A DNA stretch of 64,000 bases, from assembly GCA_023146255.1 (NCBI GenBank), contig JAGLCJ010000001.1:69245-133244 (forward strand), read 5' to 3'. This document shows, piece by piece, positions 43,701 through 52,655 of the stretch. A model generated the notes under the pieces. The model was not told the DNA's origin. It worked only from the letters and a program-made list of their open reading frames with translations, and made no database searches. The stretch comes from Alcanivoracaceae bacterium. Its GTDB lineage: Bacteria; Pseudomonadota; Gammaproteobacteria; Pseudomonadales; Alcanivoracaceae. The position numbers were made by a program, and so were the translations under genes. Each line of letters starts with the position of its first letter. The first letter of the stretch is position 1.

Positions 43701-46373
43701 ATGACGCGCAGTTTCTTTGACGATCAGGACCCCGCGGAAACCCGCGAGTGGCTTGACTCGCTAGCCTCCATCATTGAACACGAAGGCCCTGAGCGGGCCA
43801 GCTGGTTACTCGACCGCCTCACCGATACCGCCACTGAGTTGGGTATCCGGCGTCTGCATCTGCATACCCCGTACCTGAATACCATTGCTCCGGACAAGGA
43901 AGAGCCGTTGCCGGGCGATATGTTCATGGAACGTCGCATTCGCTCGCTGGTGCGCTGGAATGCGCTGGCCACTGTGATGCGCGCCAACATGAATGACGAT
44001 GAGCTCGGTGGCCACATTGCCACCTTCGCCTCGTCGGCGACCCTGTATGACGTCGGCTTCAATCACTTCTTCCGTGCCGCCACCGACGAATTCGGTGGCG
44101 ATCTGATCTATTACCAGGGCCATTCAGCGCCGGGGATTTATGCCCGCGCCTTTCTCGAAGGACGGCTCAGTGAGGAGCAGCTGAACAATTTCCGTCGCGA
44201 GGTGGCGGGCAAGGGCCTGTCGTCCTATCCGCACCCGTGGCTGATGCCGGATTTCTGGCAGTTCCCCACCGTGTCCATGGGGCTCGGGCCGATCCAGGCG
44301 ATCTATCAGGCTCACTTCATGAAGTACATGGAGAATCAGGAGCTGATCCCCAGCCAGCAGCGCAAGGTCTGGGCGTTTCTTGGCGACGGCGAAATGGATG
44401 AACCGGAATCGCTCGGCGCGATCTCGCTGGCCGGTCGGGAAAAACTCGATAACCTGATTTTTGTCGTCAACTGCAACCTGCAGCGCCTCGACGGGCCGGT
44501 GCGCGGTAACGGCAAGATCATTCAGGAGCTGGAGGGCCAGTTCCGCGGCGCCGGCTGGAATGTGATCAAGGTGATTTGGGGCCGGCGCTGGGATCCGCTA
44601 CTGGCACGGGATAAAAAAGGTTTGCTACGTCGGCGCATGGAAGAGTGTGTTGATGGTGAGTATCAGGCCTATAAAAAGAATGGCGGTGCTTACACTCGCG
44701 AACATTTTTTTGGCAAAGACCCGGAACTCAAGGAGATGGTGGCACACCTCTCTGACGATGAAATCACCGACTTGAATCGTGGTGGCCACGATCCGTTCAA
44801 GGTGTATGCGGCCTATCATGAAGCCGTTAACAGCCGTGGCCGGCCGACGGTGATTCTGGCGAAAACCATCAAGGGCTATGCCACCGGTGCCGGCGAGGCG
44901 GTGAACAAGGCCCATCAGATGAAGAAGCTTGATCTGGAATCGCTGAAAGATTTCCGCGATCGCTTCAATATGCCGTTTACCGACAAACAGCTCGAAGACG
45001 TGCCGTTTTATCGGCCGGCGGAGGACAGTCCGGAGATGCGCTATATGCGCGAGCGTCGGGCCGAGTTGGGTGGTGGTGCCTTGCCTGCACGACGGCGGAT
45101 TTCTTCCGAGCAGTTGAAAGTCCCGCCACTGTCGGTGTTTGAGCAATTTATCAAGGAAGGCAGTGGCGAGCGGGAGCTTTCCACCACCATGGCGTTTGTG
45201 CGGATGCTGTCGACACTGATCAAGCAGCCGGGCATTGGCGACCGGGTGGTGCCGATTGTCCCGGATGAAGCGCGTACCTTCGGCATGGAGGGCATGTTCC
45301 GTCAGCTTGGCATCTATTCTTCCGAAGGGCAGAAATACCAGCCGGAAGATGCCGGTCAGGTGATGTATTACCGCGAAGATAAAAAAGGCCGGATTCTGGA
45401 AGAGGGCATCAACGAGGCCGGTGCCATGTCGGCCTGGATTGCCGCCGGCACCAGTTATTCCGTGCACGACAAACCGATGATTCCGTTCTACATCTACTAC
45501 TCGATGTTCGGCTTCCAGCGCATCGGCGATCTGGCCTGGGCGGCTGGTGATAGCCAGGCGAAGGGCTTTCTGCTCGGCGCCACCGCCGGCCGCACCACGC
45601 TGAATGGCGAAGGCCTGCAGCATCAGGATGGCCACAGCCATCTGCTGGCGAGCACCATTCCGAACTGCATCGGCTATGACCCGACCTACGCCTATGAGCT
45701 GGCCGTGATCCTGCAAGATGGTTTGCGGCGCATGTATGGCGAGCAAGAGAACGTGTTTTATTACCTGACCCTGATGAACGAAAACTATGTTCACGGGGCG
45801 ATGCCGAAAGGTGCCGAGCAGGGCATCCTGCGCGGCATGTATCAACTGAAAAAGGCCGATGCCAAGGCGAAATCAAAGCTGCGAGTTCAGTTGCTTGGCA
45901 GTGGCACCATTTTGCGCGAGGTGGAAGCCGCGGCGGAAATGCTGCAGCAGGAGTTTGCCGTTGCCGCCGATGTCTGGAGCGTTACCAGCTTCACTGAGTT
46001 GCGCCGAGATGGTCTGAAAACTGATCGGGAAAATCTGCTCCATGCTGACAAGCCGGCGCAACACTGCTGGGTACAGGAGTGTCTGGCCAAGGCATCCGGC
46101 CCGGTGATTGCTGCCACTGACCATATGAAACTGCAGGGCGATCTGATCCGGCCGTGGATCAGTCAGCGTTATGTGGTGCTCGGCACCGATGGTTTTGGCC
46201 GCAGTGATTCGCGCCAGCAGCTGCGTCGCTTCTTCGAGGTGGACCGACACTTTGTCGTGCTGGCAGCGTTGAAGGCGCTGGCCGATGAAGGACAGATCGA
46301 GGGCAAGCAGGTGGTCGAAGCGATGAAAAAATTCGGCATTGATGCCGACAAACCTTACCCGCCGCTGCACTGA
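43701..46373 (+). CDS. aceE: AceE, pyruvate dehydrogenase E1 component (homodimeric type)
   Basis: Thiamine-diphosphate-dependent E1 of the pyruvate dehydrogenase complex, decarboxylating pyruvate and acylating the lipoyl group of AceF. It has 890 residues (E. coli 887). Motifs are YYQGHSAPGIYARAFLEGRL, the ThDP fold GDGEMDEPESLGA followed by FVVNCNLQRLDGPVRGN, KTIKGYATGAGEA, and the C-terminal half VPDEARTFGMEGMFRQLG and GLQHQDGHSH. It follows ampE by 145 bp and precedes aceF by 10 bp. Confidence 0.97.
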   Translation: MTRSFFDDQDPAETREWLDSLASIIEHEGPERASWLLDRLTDTATELGIRRLHLHTPYLNTIAPDKEEPLPGDMFMERRIRSLVRWNALATVMRANMNDDELGGHIATFASSATLYDVGFNHFFRAATDEFGGDLIYYQGHSAPGIYARAFLEGRLSEEQLNNFRREVAGKGLSSYPHPWLMPDFWQFPTVSMGLGPIQAIYQAHFMKYMENQELIPSQQRKVWAFLGDGEMDEPESLGAISLAGREKLDNLIFVVNCNLQRLDGPVRGNGKIIQELEGQFRGAGWNVIKVIWGRRWDPLLARDKKGLLRRRMEECVDGEYQAYKKNGGAYTREHFFGKDPELKEMVAHLSDDEITDLNRGGHDPFKVYAAYHEAVNSRGRPTVILAKTIKGYATGAGEAVNKAHQMKKLDLESLKDFRDRFNMPFTDKQLEDVPFYRPAEDSPEMRYMRERRAELGGGALPARRRISSEQLKVPPLSVFEQFIKEGSGERELSTTMAFVRMLSTLIKQPGIGDRVVPIVPDEARTFGMEGMFRQLGIYSSEGQKYQPEDAGQVMYYREDKKGRILEEGINEAGAMSAWIAAGTSYSVHDKPMIPFYIYYSMFGFQRIGDLAWAAGDSQAKGFLLGATAGRTTLNGEGLQHQDGHSHLLASTIPNCIGYDPTYAYELAVILQDGLRRMYGEQENVFYYLTLMNENYVHGAMPKGAEQGILRGMYQLKKADAKAKSKLRVQLLGSGTILREVEAAAEMLQQEFAVAADVWSVTSFTELRRDGLKTDRENLLHADKPAQHCWVQECLAKASGPVIAATDHMKLQGDLIRPWISQRYVVLGTDGFGRSDSRQQLRRFFEVDRHFVVLAALKALADEGQIEGKQVVEAMKKFGIDADKPYPPLH

Positions 46374-46383
46374 GGAGAACAGC

Positions 46384-47739
46384 ATGAGCATGGAAATCGT
46401 GCGCGTGCCGGATATCGGCAGCGATGACGCCGTGGATGTAATTGAAGTCTCGGTGAAGGCGGGCGACCAGCTGGCCGAGGAAACCACCATTGTGGTGCTG
46501 GAATCGGACAAGGCGACGGTGGAAGTGCCATCACCGAAAGCCGGCACCGTGAAAAAGGTTCTGGTGAAAACCGGTGATCGGGTCAAGCAGGGAGACCCGC
46601 TGCTGGAGCTGGAAGCCGGAGCAGAGGCTGCCGCCTCCACGGAGAAAGCGTCGGCAGAGAAACTGGCGGAAGACAAGCCGGTGACAAGCAAGCCGGCAGA
46701 ACCGGAACGCACCACGGATATCCCCGAGTCGTCGGAGACGGCCGCAGCAGAACCGGTTGCGGCGACGCAAGCACCGGCAAAACCGGCTCCGGCAGCGGCG
46801 CCTTCTGCGCCACCGGCTCAGGCCGAAGCAAGCGCGGCAGCCGCCCACGCCGGCCCGGCGGTGCGCAAGCTGTGCCGGGAAATGGGCGTGGATGTTGCCG
46901 CCGTGACCGGCACCGGCCCGCGTGGCCGGGTGCTGCAGGAGGATGTCCACAGCTGGGTCAGGCAGCGTCTTGCCGAGCCGGGTGCCGGTAGCGGCGGCAT
47001 GAGTGGATTGCCGACCTTGCCGGAAATTGATTTCAGTCGCTTCGGGCCGGTGGAGCGGGTCGAGCTGAACAAGCTGCGCAAGGTTTCGGCGGCTAATCTG
47101 CATCGCAGTTGGGTGACGATTCCGCATGTCACCCAGCATGATCTGGCCGATATCACCGAGCTGGAAGCGTTCCGGCAGAGTGAGAATGCCCGGCTTGGCA
47201 AGGAAGGCGTCAAGCTGACCATGCTGGCGTTTCTGGTCCGTGCCTGCGCGGTGGCGCTGGCGAAGTTTCCGCGCTTCAACAGCTCCATGACCGTTGACGG
47301 TGAAGCGCTGATCGAAAAGCGTTACATCCATATTGGTGTAGCGGTGGAAACCGAGAACGGTTTGATGGTGCCGGTGCTGCGTGATGCCGACAAGAAAGGC
47401 ATTGTCCAGATTGCCGCCGAGGTCGGTGAGCTGGCCGCCAAGGCGCGCAACCGCAAGCTGACGCCGGCGGACATGCAGGGTGGCACTTTCAGTATTTCCT
47501 CGCTCGGTGGCATTGGTGGCACCGCTTTTACGCCGATTGTGAACTGGCCGGAAGTGGCGATTCTCGGGGTCAGCAAATCGGAGATGACGCCACGCTGGAA
47601 TGGCAAGGCATTCGAGCCGCGGCTGATGTTGCCGTTGTCCCTGTCCTATGATCATCGGGTGATTGACGGCGCCGATGCGGCGCGCTTCATTACTTACCTG
47701 AATCAGCTGCTGACCGATATGCGCAGGGCGCTGTTGTAA
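46384..47739 (+). CDS. aceF: AceF, dihydrolipoyl acetyltransferase (E2), single lipoyl domain
   Basis: Core component of the pyruvate dehydrogenase complex. The frame is open upstream, but ATG at 46384 behind GAGGAG gives 451 residues. It has one lipoyl domain (about 3-75; lipoylated lysine in LESDKATVEVP), an Ala/Pro/Glu-rich linker, a peripheral subunit-binding domain (AGPAVRKLCREMGVDVAAVTG, near 155-190), and the CoA-acyltransferase domain with SYDHRVIDGADAARF carrying the catalytic histidine. E. coli AceF has three lipoyl domains, so this is a short form. No lpd gene follows; instead there is a palindromic repeat. Confidence 0.96.
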   Translation: MSMEIVRVPDIGSDDAVDVIEVSVKAGDQLAEETTIVVLESDKATVEVPSPKAGTVKKVLVKTGDRVKQGDPLLELEAGAEAAASTEKASAEKLAEDKPVTSKPAEPERTTDIPESSETAAAEPVAATQAPAKPAPAAAPSAPPAQAEASAAAAHAGPAVRKLCREMGVDVAAVTGTGPRGRVLQEDVHSWVRQRLAEPGAGSGGMSGLPTLPEIDFSRFGPVERVELNKLRKVSAANLHRSWVTIPHVTQHDLADITELEAFRQSENARLGKEGVKLTMLAFLVRACAVALAKFPRFNSSMTVDGEALIEKRYIHIGVAVETENGLMVPVLRDADKKGIVQIAAEVGELAAKARNRKLTPADMQGGTFSISSLGGIGGTAFTPIVNWPEVAILGVSKSEMTPRWNGKAFEPRLMLPLSLSYDHRVIDGADAARFITYLNQLLTDMRRALL

Positions 47740-47758
47740 AGCCAGGAAAGGCTGCCCT

Positions 47759-47812
47759 GTAGGAGCGGCCGATCGGCCGCGATATTTTTCGCCGTCGATC
47801 GACGGCTCCTAC
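47759..47812. repeat. Paired-palindrome repeat, copy 1
   Basis: Bounded by GTAGGAGC (47759) and GCTCCTAC (47805). Inside are two perfect 16-bp palindromes, GCGGCCGATCGGCCGC and GCCGTCGATCGACGGC, joined by GATATTTTTC. The flanks TGCCC/GGGCA extend the outer inverted repeat. It lies between the convergent aceF and spy-like genes and could also act as a terminator. Confidence 0.85.
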
Positions 47813-47841
47813 ATGGGGCAGCACTGTCTGAAGCATTGCTA

Positions 47842-48168
47842 TTACTTGTCGCGCATTTTTTCCTTGTGTTCCTGTTTGCGCTCCTGCCACTTTTCCTTGC
47901 GTTGTTCACGCAGCTTGGCCATTTCGGCGCGCTGTTCTTCGGTCAATACAGCATCGACCTTGCTCTGGGTCGACTCACGCAGTGATTCCATCTGTTGACG
48001 ATGGTCGGTAAAGATCTGGTCGATCTGCTGCTTCTGGGGATCGCTCAGCTGCAGACGTTTTTCCAGATGTTTCAGGTAGTGCTCCTGAAAACGGTCGCCG
48101 TCTTCGCCGGGGCTGGCAGCGGCGGCCAGCGGTGCAGCGACAAGCAGGGCAAGTAGTAGCTTCTTCAT
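47842..48168 (-). CDS. Spy/CpxP-like periplasmic protein
   Basis: A 108-residue secreted protein. The longer frame is rejected: ATG at 48168 behind GGGAG starts a clear signal peptide (MKKLLLALLVAAPLAAAASPGED). The mature part is highly charged and helical, with LQLSDPQKQQIDQIF and VLTEEQRAEMAKLREQR, the two LTXXQ-like segments of the Spy/CpxP fold. Spy is an ATP-independent periplasmic chaperone induced by BaeSR and Cpx. The gene follows a BaeSR-like pair on the same strand by 80 bp, which supports an envelope-stress role. Confidence 0.8.
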   Translation of the reverse strand: MKKLLLALLVAAPLAAAASPGEDGDRFQEHYLKHLEKRLQLSDPQKQQIDQIFTDHRQQMESLRESTQSKVDAVLTEEQRAEMAKLREQRKEKWQERKQEHKEKMRDK

Positions 48169-48248
48169 GTGATGTCTCCCGGTAAATGTTCGGTACAGGG
48201 TCATTCTGACGGCGGAATATGCAATGAATGTGCAGTGATCAGGCATAT

Positions 48249-48932
48249 TCAGTCAGTTTCTGCGCTGGTCAGGCTGCCGAGCCGATAGCCGGCACCATAG
48301 ACCGAATCAATAAACTGGATGCCGGGAAAGCGCTCGGCCAGTTTTTGCCGCAGTTTTTTCACATGGCTGTCGATGGTCCGGTCGCTGACAATGCGGTGGT
48401 CCGTGTAGATCCGGTCCATCAGTTGCTGGCGTGAGCGGATATAGCCGGGGTGATCTGCCAGGGTTTGCATCAGGGCGAATTCAACGGTGGTCAGCGACAG
48501 GCTTTCAGCCCCGAAAGTCAGGATCAGGCGATCTGCGTCCAGCAGCAATCCACTTTCAGTGAGCGTCGGTTGCTGCAGGCGACGCAGCACCGCCTTGATT
48601 CTGGCAATGACTTCGCGCGGGCTGAACGGTTTACAGATGTAGTCGTCAGCGCCCAGTTCCAGGCCAAGCAGCCGGTCGAGCTCATCGACCCGGGCGCTGG
48701 TAATCAGGATCGGCACATTGGAGCTGCGGCGAATGGCCTTGCAGATATCCAGCCCGTCGCCATCGGGCAGCATCAGGTCAAGTAATACCGCGTCCGCGCC
48801 CTGATCCTGCAGGTGGGCAAGCCCGTCGGCGCCGCGCAGGCAGACGCTGGCAGTAAAGCCGGCATGGCGGCAGTAATCCGCCAGCAGGCTGGCCAGTTTT
48901 TCCTCGTCTTCAATAATCAGTATCCGGGTCAT
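48249..48932 (-). CDS. OmpR-family response regulator, BaeR-like
   Basis: A 227-residue two-domain regulator. The receiver domain (about 1-115) has the acidic pair in IIEDEEKLA, the phosphorylated aspartate in AVLLDLMLPDGDGLDIC, a threonine/serine in LITSARVDELDRL and the lysine in YICKPFSPREV. The winged-helix domain (about 130-222) has LSLTTVEFALMQTLADHPG and SDRTIDSHVKKLRQKL. It overlaps its partner kinase gene by 4 bp. The BaeR label rests on the receiver sequence and the nearby Spy-like gene. Confidence 0.88.
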   Translation of the reverse strand: MTRILIIEDEEKLASLLADYCRHAGFTASVCLRGADGLAHLQDQGADAVLLDLMLPDGDGLDICKAIRRSSNVPILITSARVDELDRLLGLELGADDYICKPFSPREVIARIKAVLRRLQQPTLTESGLLLDADRLILTFGAESLSLTTVEFALMQTLADHPGYIRSRQQLMDRIYTDHRIVSDRTIDSHVKKLRQKLAERFPGIQFIDSVYGAGYRLGSLTSAETD

Positions 48933-50251
48933 GCGAACTCATTCAGGTTGACGGTAATCAGCAGGCCACCGAGCGGTGACCCGGTTGCAGCAATACTGCC
49001 GCCGTGGGCCTCGGCGATGCGTCGACACAGCGCCAGACCGAGTCCGGCGCCGCCCAGTGAGCGGTTGCGTGAGCTCTCCACCCGGAACAATCGCTCGAAC
49101 AGTTTCTGGTGATTGTGTTCGGCGACGCCCGGAGCACTGTCGGCAACGACAAGACGTATGCCCTGAGCGGTTTTTTCCAGAGACACCTGAATCCGGCCGC
49201 CACGGTCGGTGTACTTGATGCTGTTATCAAGCAGATTGTCGATCAGCTGGCGCAGCCGGGTGGCGTCGCCTTCGATCATCACCGGCGCAGAACCTGCTTG
49301 CAGGACAACATCCAGAGCATGATCGGAAATGCGTCCGCTCATGGCTTGCAGGGCGTCTTCGAGCAGGGCTCTCAGGTCGAGGCGGGCAAACCGGTAGCGC
49401 AATGCGCCGGCATCTGCCAGCGCCAGATCGTGCAGGTCATCGAGCAGCCGGCGCAAATGCAGCACTTCCTGATGCAGCGAGCCGAGCCGGGCGGGGTCGG
49501 CATCGCGGACCCCATCCAGCAACGCCTCCAGTTCGCCCTGCAGCACTGCCACCGGGGTACGCAGTTCATGGGAGATATCTGCCAGCCAGCGTTCCCGGGC
49601 GGTGCTGGATTCCGCCAGCGAATGGGCCAGCCGATTCATGCTGCGGATCAGTTCACCGAGTTCGTCGTCGCGCTGCTCCGGCAAACGGTCCTGATACTCG
49701 CCGTCACTGAGCCGTCGGGCCAGTGCTGCACTTTGCTCGATCGGTCGCAGCAACTGTCGTGATAGCCACCAGGTGCCGAACAATGCCAGCAGCAACGCTG
49801 GCAGAATAATCCGGATCAGGGTTTCGATCTGACTGTCGCGGAAATTGCGGGCGAGGCGATCGCGGTGGCGACTGGCACTGGGCACGCCCACCCAGCCGAC
49901 CACCTCGGTGGAAACCTCCACCGGATACAGTACCAGTGCATCTTCCGGCAGCTCCGGGCCGAATAGCGGCATGCGTTCGGCATCAAGCAGGACCAGATCA
50001 TTGGGTACCCGGTTGCGGTCATCTTCCTCGGCCCAGATCAGCAGGCGCAGGCCGATACCATCAAAATTGCCGCGCTCGCTGTAATAGCCGGACAGATCGG
50101 TGGCAATTTCGCTGAGCAGCGCCTGACGGCGCTCATTCAGAAAGCGGTCGAGGCCGCGTTCGAAACCGAACTGGAACAGCCCGGCCATGGTCAGTACCAG
50201 CACCACGCTGACTGACAACAGAGTAATAAAGACACGAGTTCGCAGGCGCAT
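48929..50251 (-). CDS. Sensor histidine kinase, BaeS-like
   Basis: A 440-residue membrane kinase. The frame is open upstream; ATG at 50251 gives the expected N-terminus (MRLRTRVFITLLSVSVVLVL). A first transmembrane helix at about 7-27, a periplasmic domain (about 28-155), a second helix at about 156-178, a HAMP domain (RPIEQSAALARRLSDGEYQD), the phosphorylated histidine in ADISHELRTPVAVLQGELEAL, and ATP-binding boxes (LIDNLLDNSIKYTD, ADSAPGV, RSLGGAGLGLALCRRIAEAHGG) are all visible. Box G1 reads DSAPGV rather than the usual DXGPGI/V, a mild variation. Confidence 0.9.
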   Translation of the reverse strand: MRLRTRVFITLLSVSVVLVLTMAGLFQFGFERGLDRFLNERRQALLSEIATDLSGYYSERGNFDGIGLRLLIWAEEDDRNRVPNDLVLLDAERMPLFGPELPEDALVLYPVEVSTEVVGWVGVPSASRHRDRLARNFRDSQIETLIRIILPALLLALFGTWWLSRQLLRPIEQSAALARRLSDGEYQDRLPEQRDDELGELIRSMNRLAHSLAESSTARERWLADISHELRTPVAVLQGELEALLDGVRDADPARLGSLHQEVLHLRRLLDDLHDLALADAGALRYRFARLDLRALLEDALQAMSGRISDHALDVVLQAGSAPVMIEGDATRLRQLIDNLLDNSIKYTDRGGRIQVSLEKTAQGIRLVVADSAPGVAEHNHQKLFERLFRVESSRNRSLGGAGLGLALCRRIAEAHGGSIAATGSPLGGLLITVNLNEFA

Positions 50252-50345
50252 AGGGAGCGGACACAGCTTCGATGTCCTGTATGCTATCCGCATTCTGCTC
50301 TGGCCGGGCAGTTTGCACAGTTTTTCCTTGATAGAGAGGGGAGTC

Positions 50346-51134
50346 ATGGCGCCAAGGGTTAAAGCATTCCTGATTCATCTGGCCATCAGTGCCACGATCA
50401 TTGCCGCAGTGCTGACACTGGTTTTTGTGTACTGGTATCCGGCACCGTTCTTTGACTATGAGGGCGCGTGGACGCCGCTGCGTATCCTGATTTCAGTGGA
50501 CCTGATCATTGGCCCGTTGCTGACGTTGCTGGTGTTCAAGCCGGGCAAACGCTGGCTGTGGCTGGATATGGCCTTCATCTTTGCGCTGCAGATCGGTGCG
50601 CTGGGCTATGGCACCTACGCCCTCTGGTCACAGCGGCCACTGGTCATGGCGTTTGCGGTGGACGGTTTCTATGTGGTCAATCCAAAGGATCTGCGCAATC
50701 AGGAGTTACCGGGCTGGCTGATGCTGGAGCGCTCCTGGCAGGGGCCGGCACCGGTGTTCGCCGAGCTGATGGACGATCCCAACTATCACCTGAGGATCAT
50801 TTTTGACGGTGCGCCGGATATTCATATGCTGCCGAAGCAATACCGGCGGCTGGGAGAAATGACGGCACGGATGGCGCCACGGGCCCATGACCTGCAGGCA
50901 CTGGCGGCGCAGCATCCCGAGGTGGCCGAGGCCATCGCCGGGCTGGATCCCGCAGTGCTGGCCGAGACCATGGCGTTGCCGGTGTACGGCATGCTGAAGA
51001 CCGGTACCGTGCTGGCGGACCGTGAAACCGGGTTGCCCCGATATTATCTGGATCTGGATCTGCCGGCGCTGCTGTCTGAACGCGATAAGCCGGAGGCGGG
51101 GCTACAGGGTCCGGTCGAGGAAACCAGTGAGTAA
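50346..51134 (+). CDS. TfpX/TfpZ-type type IV pilin accessory protein
   Basis: A 262-residue inner-membrane protein of the TfpX/TfpZ family, which modulates pilin stability or assembly in Moraxella, Acinetobacter and pseudomonads. ATG at 50346 behind GAGGGGAG. It opens MAPRVKAFLIHLAISATIIA with three transmembrane segments (about 8-28, 45-65, 75-100: RILISVDLIIGPLLTLLVF, LDMAFIFALQIGALGYG), followed by a periplasmic domain with AFAVDGFYVVNP. Genes of this family usually sit next to pilA; here it is about 13 kb away, divergent from the sensor kinase. Confidence 0.85.
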   Translation: MAPRVKAFLIHLAISATIIAAVLTLVFVYWYPAPFFDYEGAWTPLRILISVDLIIGPLLTLLVFKPGKRWLWLDMAFIFALQIGALGYGTYALWSQRPLVMAFAVDGFYVVNPKDLRNQELPGWLMLERSWQGPAPVFAELMDDPNYHLRIIFDGAPDIHMLPKQYRRLGEMTARMAPRAHDLQALAAQHPEVAEAIAGLDPAVLAETMALPVYGMLKTGTVLADRETGLPRYYLDLDLPALLSERDKPEAGLQGPVEETSE

Positions 51135-51140
51135 AAAAAA

Positions 51141-51168
51141 CGGCGCCCTGAGGCGCCGATAAATTTTT
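51141..51168 (+). terminator. Intrinsic terminator after the pilin accessory gene
   Basis: Stem CGGCGCC/GGCGCCG (51141-51147 with 51152-51158), loop CTGA, followed by ATAAATTTTT. An A-tract on the left makes it potentially bidirectional. Confidence 0.88.
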
Positions 51169-51511
51169 GCTCGGGAGAGCTATCACGGAGATGAACTCCA
51201 TACCCGGCCGAAGCCGAGGTGCACAAGTGTACAGACTGCTGTCATTGTGACATTCGCCGCTGGGACCAACCCGGCGGCTATTCGGTCAACCTCTGATCAT
51301 TCTGGTCCCAATGAGCCGTTTCGACAGGTCGCAGGGGCCTTCAGTCGATGAAATCATCATATTTTTCGATATAAAGACACCATTTACCCTGCTTTCACAG
51401 TCAAAAAACGGGGCATAAGCTGTGGTCATCCTGACGGCGCCAGTCAAATTGCCTTTGCCGCCGCAGGTCGAGAATCCGTTAATCCGTGTTTCACTGACCG
51501 AGGACTGCACC
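51169..51511. other. Intergenic stretch upstream of doxX
   Basis: No gene is supported here. A frame open on the plus strand into doxX lacks a ribosome site and family similarity, and short minus-strand frames look like chance. The doxX promoter must lie here but I cannot place it. Confidence 0.5.
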
Positions 51512-51904
51512 ATGCAAGCTGCTACCCCCGCCCTGATGCTCGCTGCCCGCGTTTTGCTGGCGCTGATTTTTGTGATTGCCGGTTACGGCAAGATTGGTGG
51601 CTATGAAGGCACCCAACAGTATATGGAGGCCATGGGCGTGCCCGGGGCCTTGCTGCCGCTGGTGATTCTGGCGGAACTGGGCGGCGGTCTGGCCCTGATC
51701 GCCGGCTTCCTGACCCGGCTGACGGCGGCGGCGCTGGCACTGTTCTGTATCGTCTCTGCGGTCCTCTTTCACGGCAATTTCGCCGACCAGATGCAACAAA
51801 TCCTGTTCATGAAAAACCTTGCCATGGCGGGCGGCTTGCTGGCGCTGGTGGCCCACGGTGCCGGACGCTGGAGTGTTGATGGCCAGTTGGGACTTAAATT
51901 CTGA
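51512..51904 (+). CDS. DoxX family membrane protein
   Basis: A 130-residue protein with four transmembrane segments, DoxX/YqjF/YphA type. It opens MQAATPALMLAARVLLALIFVIAGYGKIGGYEGTQQYME, the family hallmark (RXXLXLIFXXXGXXKI), followed by MGVPGALLPLVILAELGGGLALIAGF and LFCIVSAVLFHGNF. Members are often expressed in stress or redox contexts, but the biochemical role is generally unclear. ATG at 51512 behind GAGGAC; the longer frame is not supported. A terminator follows. Confidence 0.9.
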   Translation: MQAATPALMLAARVLLALIFVIAGYGKIGGYEGTQQYMEAMGVPGALLPLVILAELGGGLALIAGFLTRLTAAALALFCIVSAVLFHGNFADQMQQILFMKNLAMAGGLLALVAHGAGRWSVDGQLGLKF

Positions 51905-51954
51905 TAAGCCGGTTTTGCCTTTGTGATTTTCTGCAGGTGTGCTCGGGAGACCTG

Positions 51955-51979
51955 GCCCCGCTTCGGCGGGGCTTTTTTA
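51955..51979 (+). terminator. Intrinsic terminator after doxX
   Basis: Stem GCCCCGC/GCGGGGC (51955-51961 with 51966-51972) with a TTCG loop and seven T residues. The core is the same as in the pilA1 terminator. Confidence 0.93.
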
Positions 51980-52052
51980 TGGCGGCGGTTTCGTCTGTGA
52001 AGATGGCGACTTTCCCGTTACCCTTGCCCGCTGATGATTACTCCGGTGCCCC

Positions 52053-52655
52053 ATGGAAACTGCTGATCCGGCCCTGCGCTGGCATATCCTCACCCTGACC
52101 CTGTTGATGCTGGCGCTGGGGTTTATGCATGACAGCGTTAACCCCTGGCTGCAGTACAGCCGCGAAGCGATCGCTGATGGTGAGCTGTGGCGATTGGCAA
52201 GCGGCCATCTGGTCCATATGAACCTCTGGCACACACTGCTCAACCTCAGCGGCTTTCTGCTTTGCTGGTTTTTCTTTCCCGATCTGCTGACCCGACGGCG
52301 GCTGTGGACATGGCTGCTGGTGTCGATTCCGCTGGTCAGTGCGGCGTTCTGGTTTATCGACACCGATCTTGAAGGTTATGTCGGTCTGTCCGGTATTCTT
52401 CATGGCTTTCTGGTGATGTGCCTGCTGGCCGGTTTCAGCGGTCATCCGAAATTGCACGGGGTGTTGCTGCTGGTGGTGATGACCCGCCTGATCTGGGAGC
52501 AGCAGCCGGATTACAACGTCAATTACCTGCTCGATACCATCGGCGGCGCGGTGTATGTCAACGCGCACCTGTATGGTTCGCTGGTGGGGGCAATGCTCGG
52601 GGGAGTGTGGTGGTGGCAGGAAAGAAAAGCGAAAACGGGCGTAGCTGGGGAGTAA
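52053..52655 (+). CDS. rrtA: Rhombosortase (RrtA-type intramembrane serine protease)
   Basis: A 200-residue rhomboid-family intramembrane protease of the rhombosortase subgroup, which processes proteins with a C-terminal GlyGly-CTERM tail and couples to type II secretion. The catalytic serine is in GYVGLSGILHGFLV (about residue 117) and the histidine in VNAHLYGSLVGAMLGG (about residue 172). About six transmembrane segments, with HLVHMNLWHTLLNLSGFLLCWFFF as the early rhomboid motif region. No GlyGly-CTERM substrate is encoded in this window. It overlaps the DUF3592 gene by 43 bp. Confidence 0.88.
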   Translation: METADPALRWHILTLTLLMLALGFMHDSVNPWLQYSREAIADGELWRLASGHLVHMNLWHTLLNLSGFLLCWFFFPDLLTRRRLWTWLLVSIPLVSAAFWFIDTDLEGYVGLSGILHGFLVMCLLAGFSGHPKLHGVLLLVVMTRLIWEQQPDYNVNYLLDTIGGAVYVNAHLYGSLVGAMLGGVWWWQERKAKTGVAGE

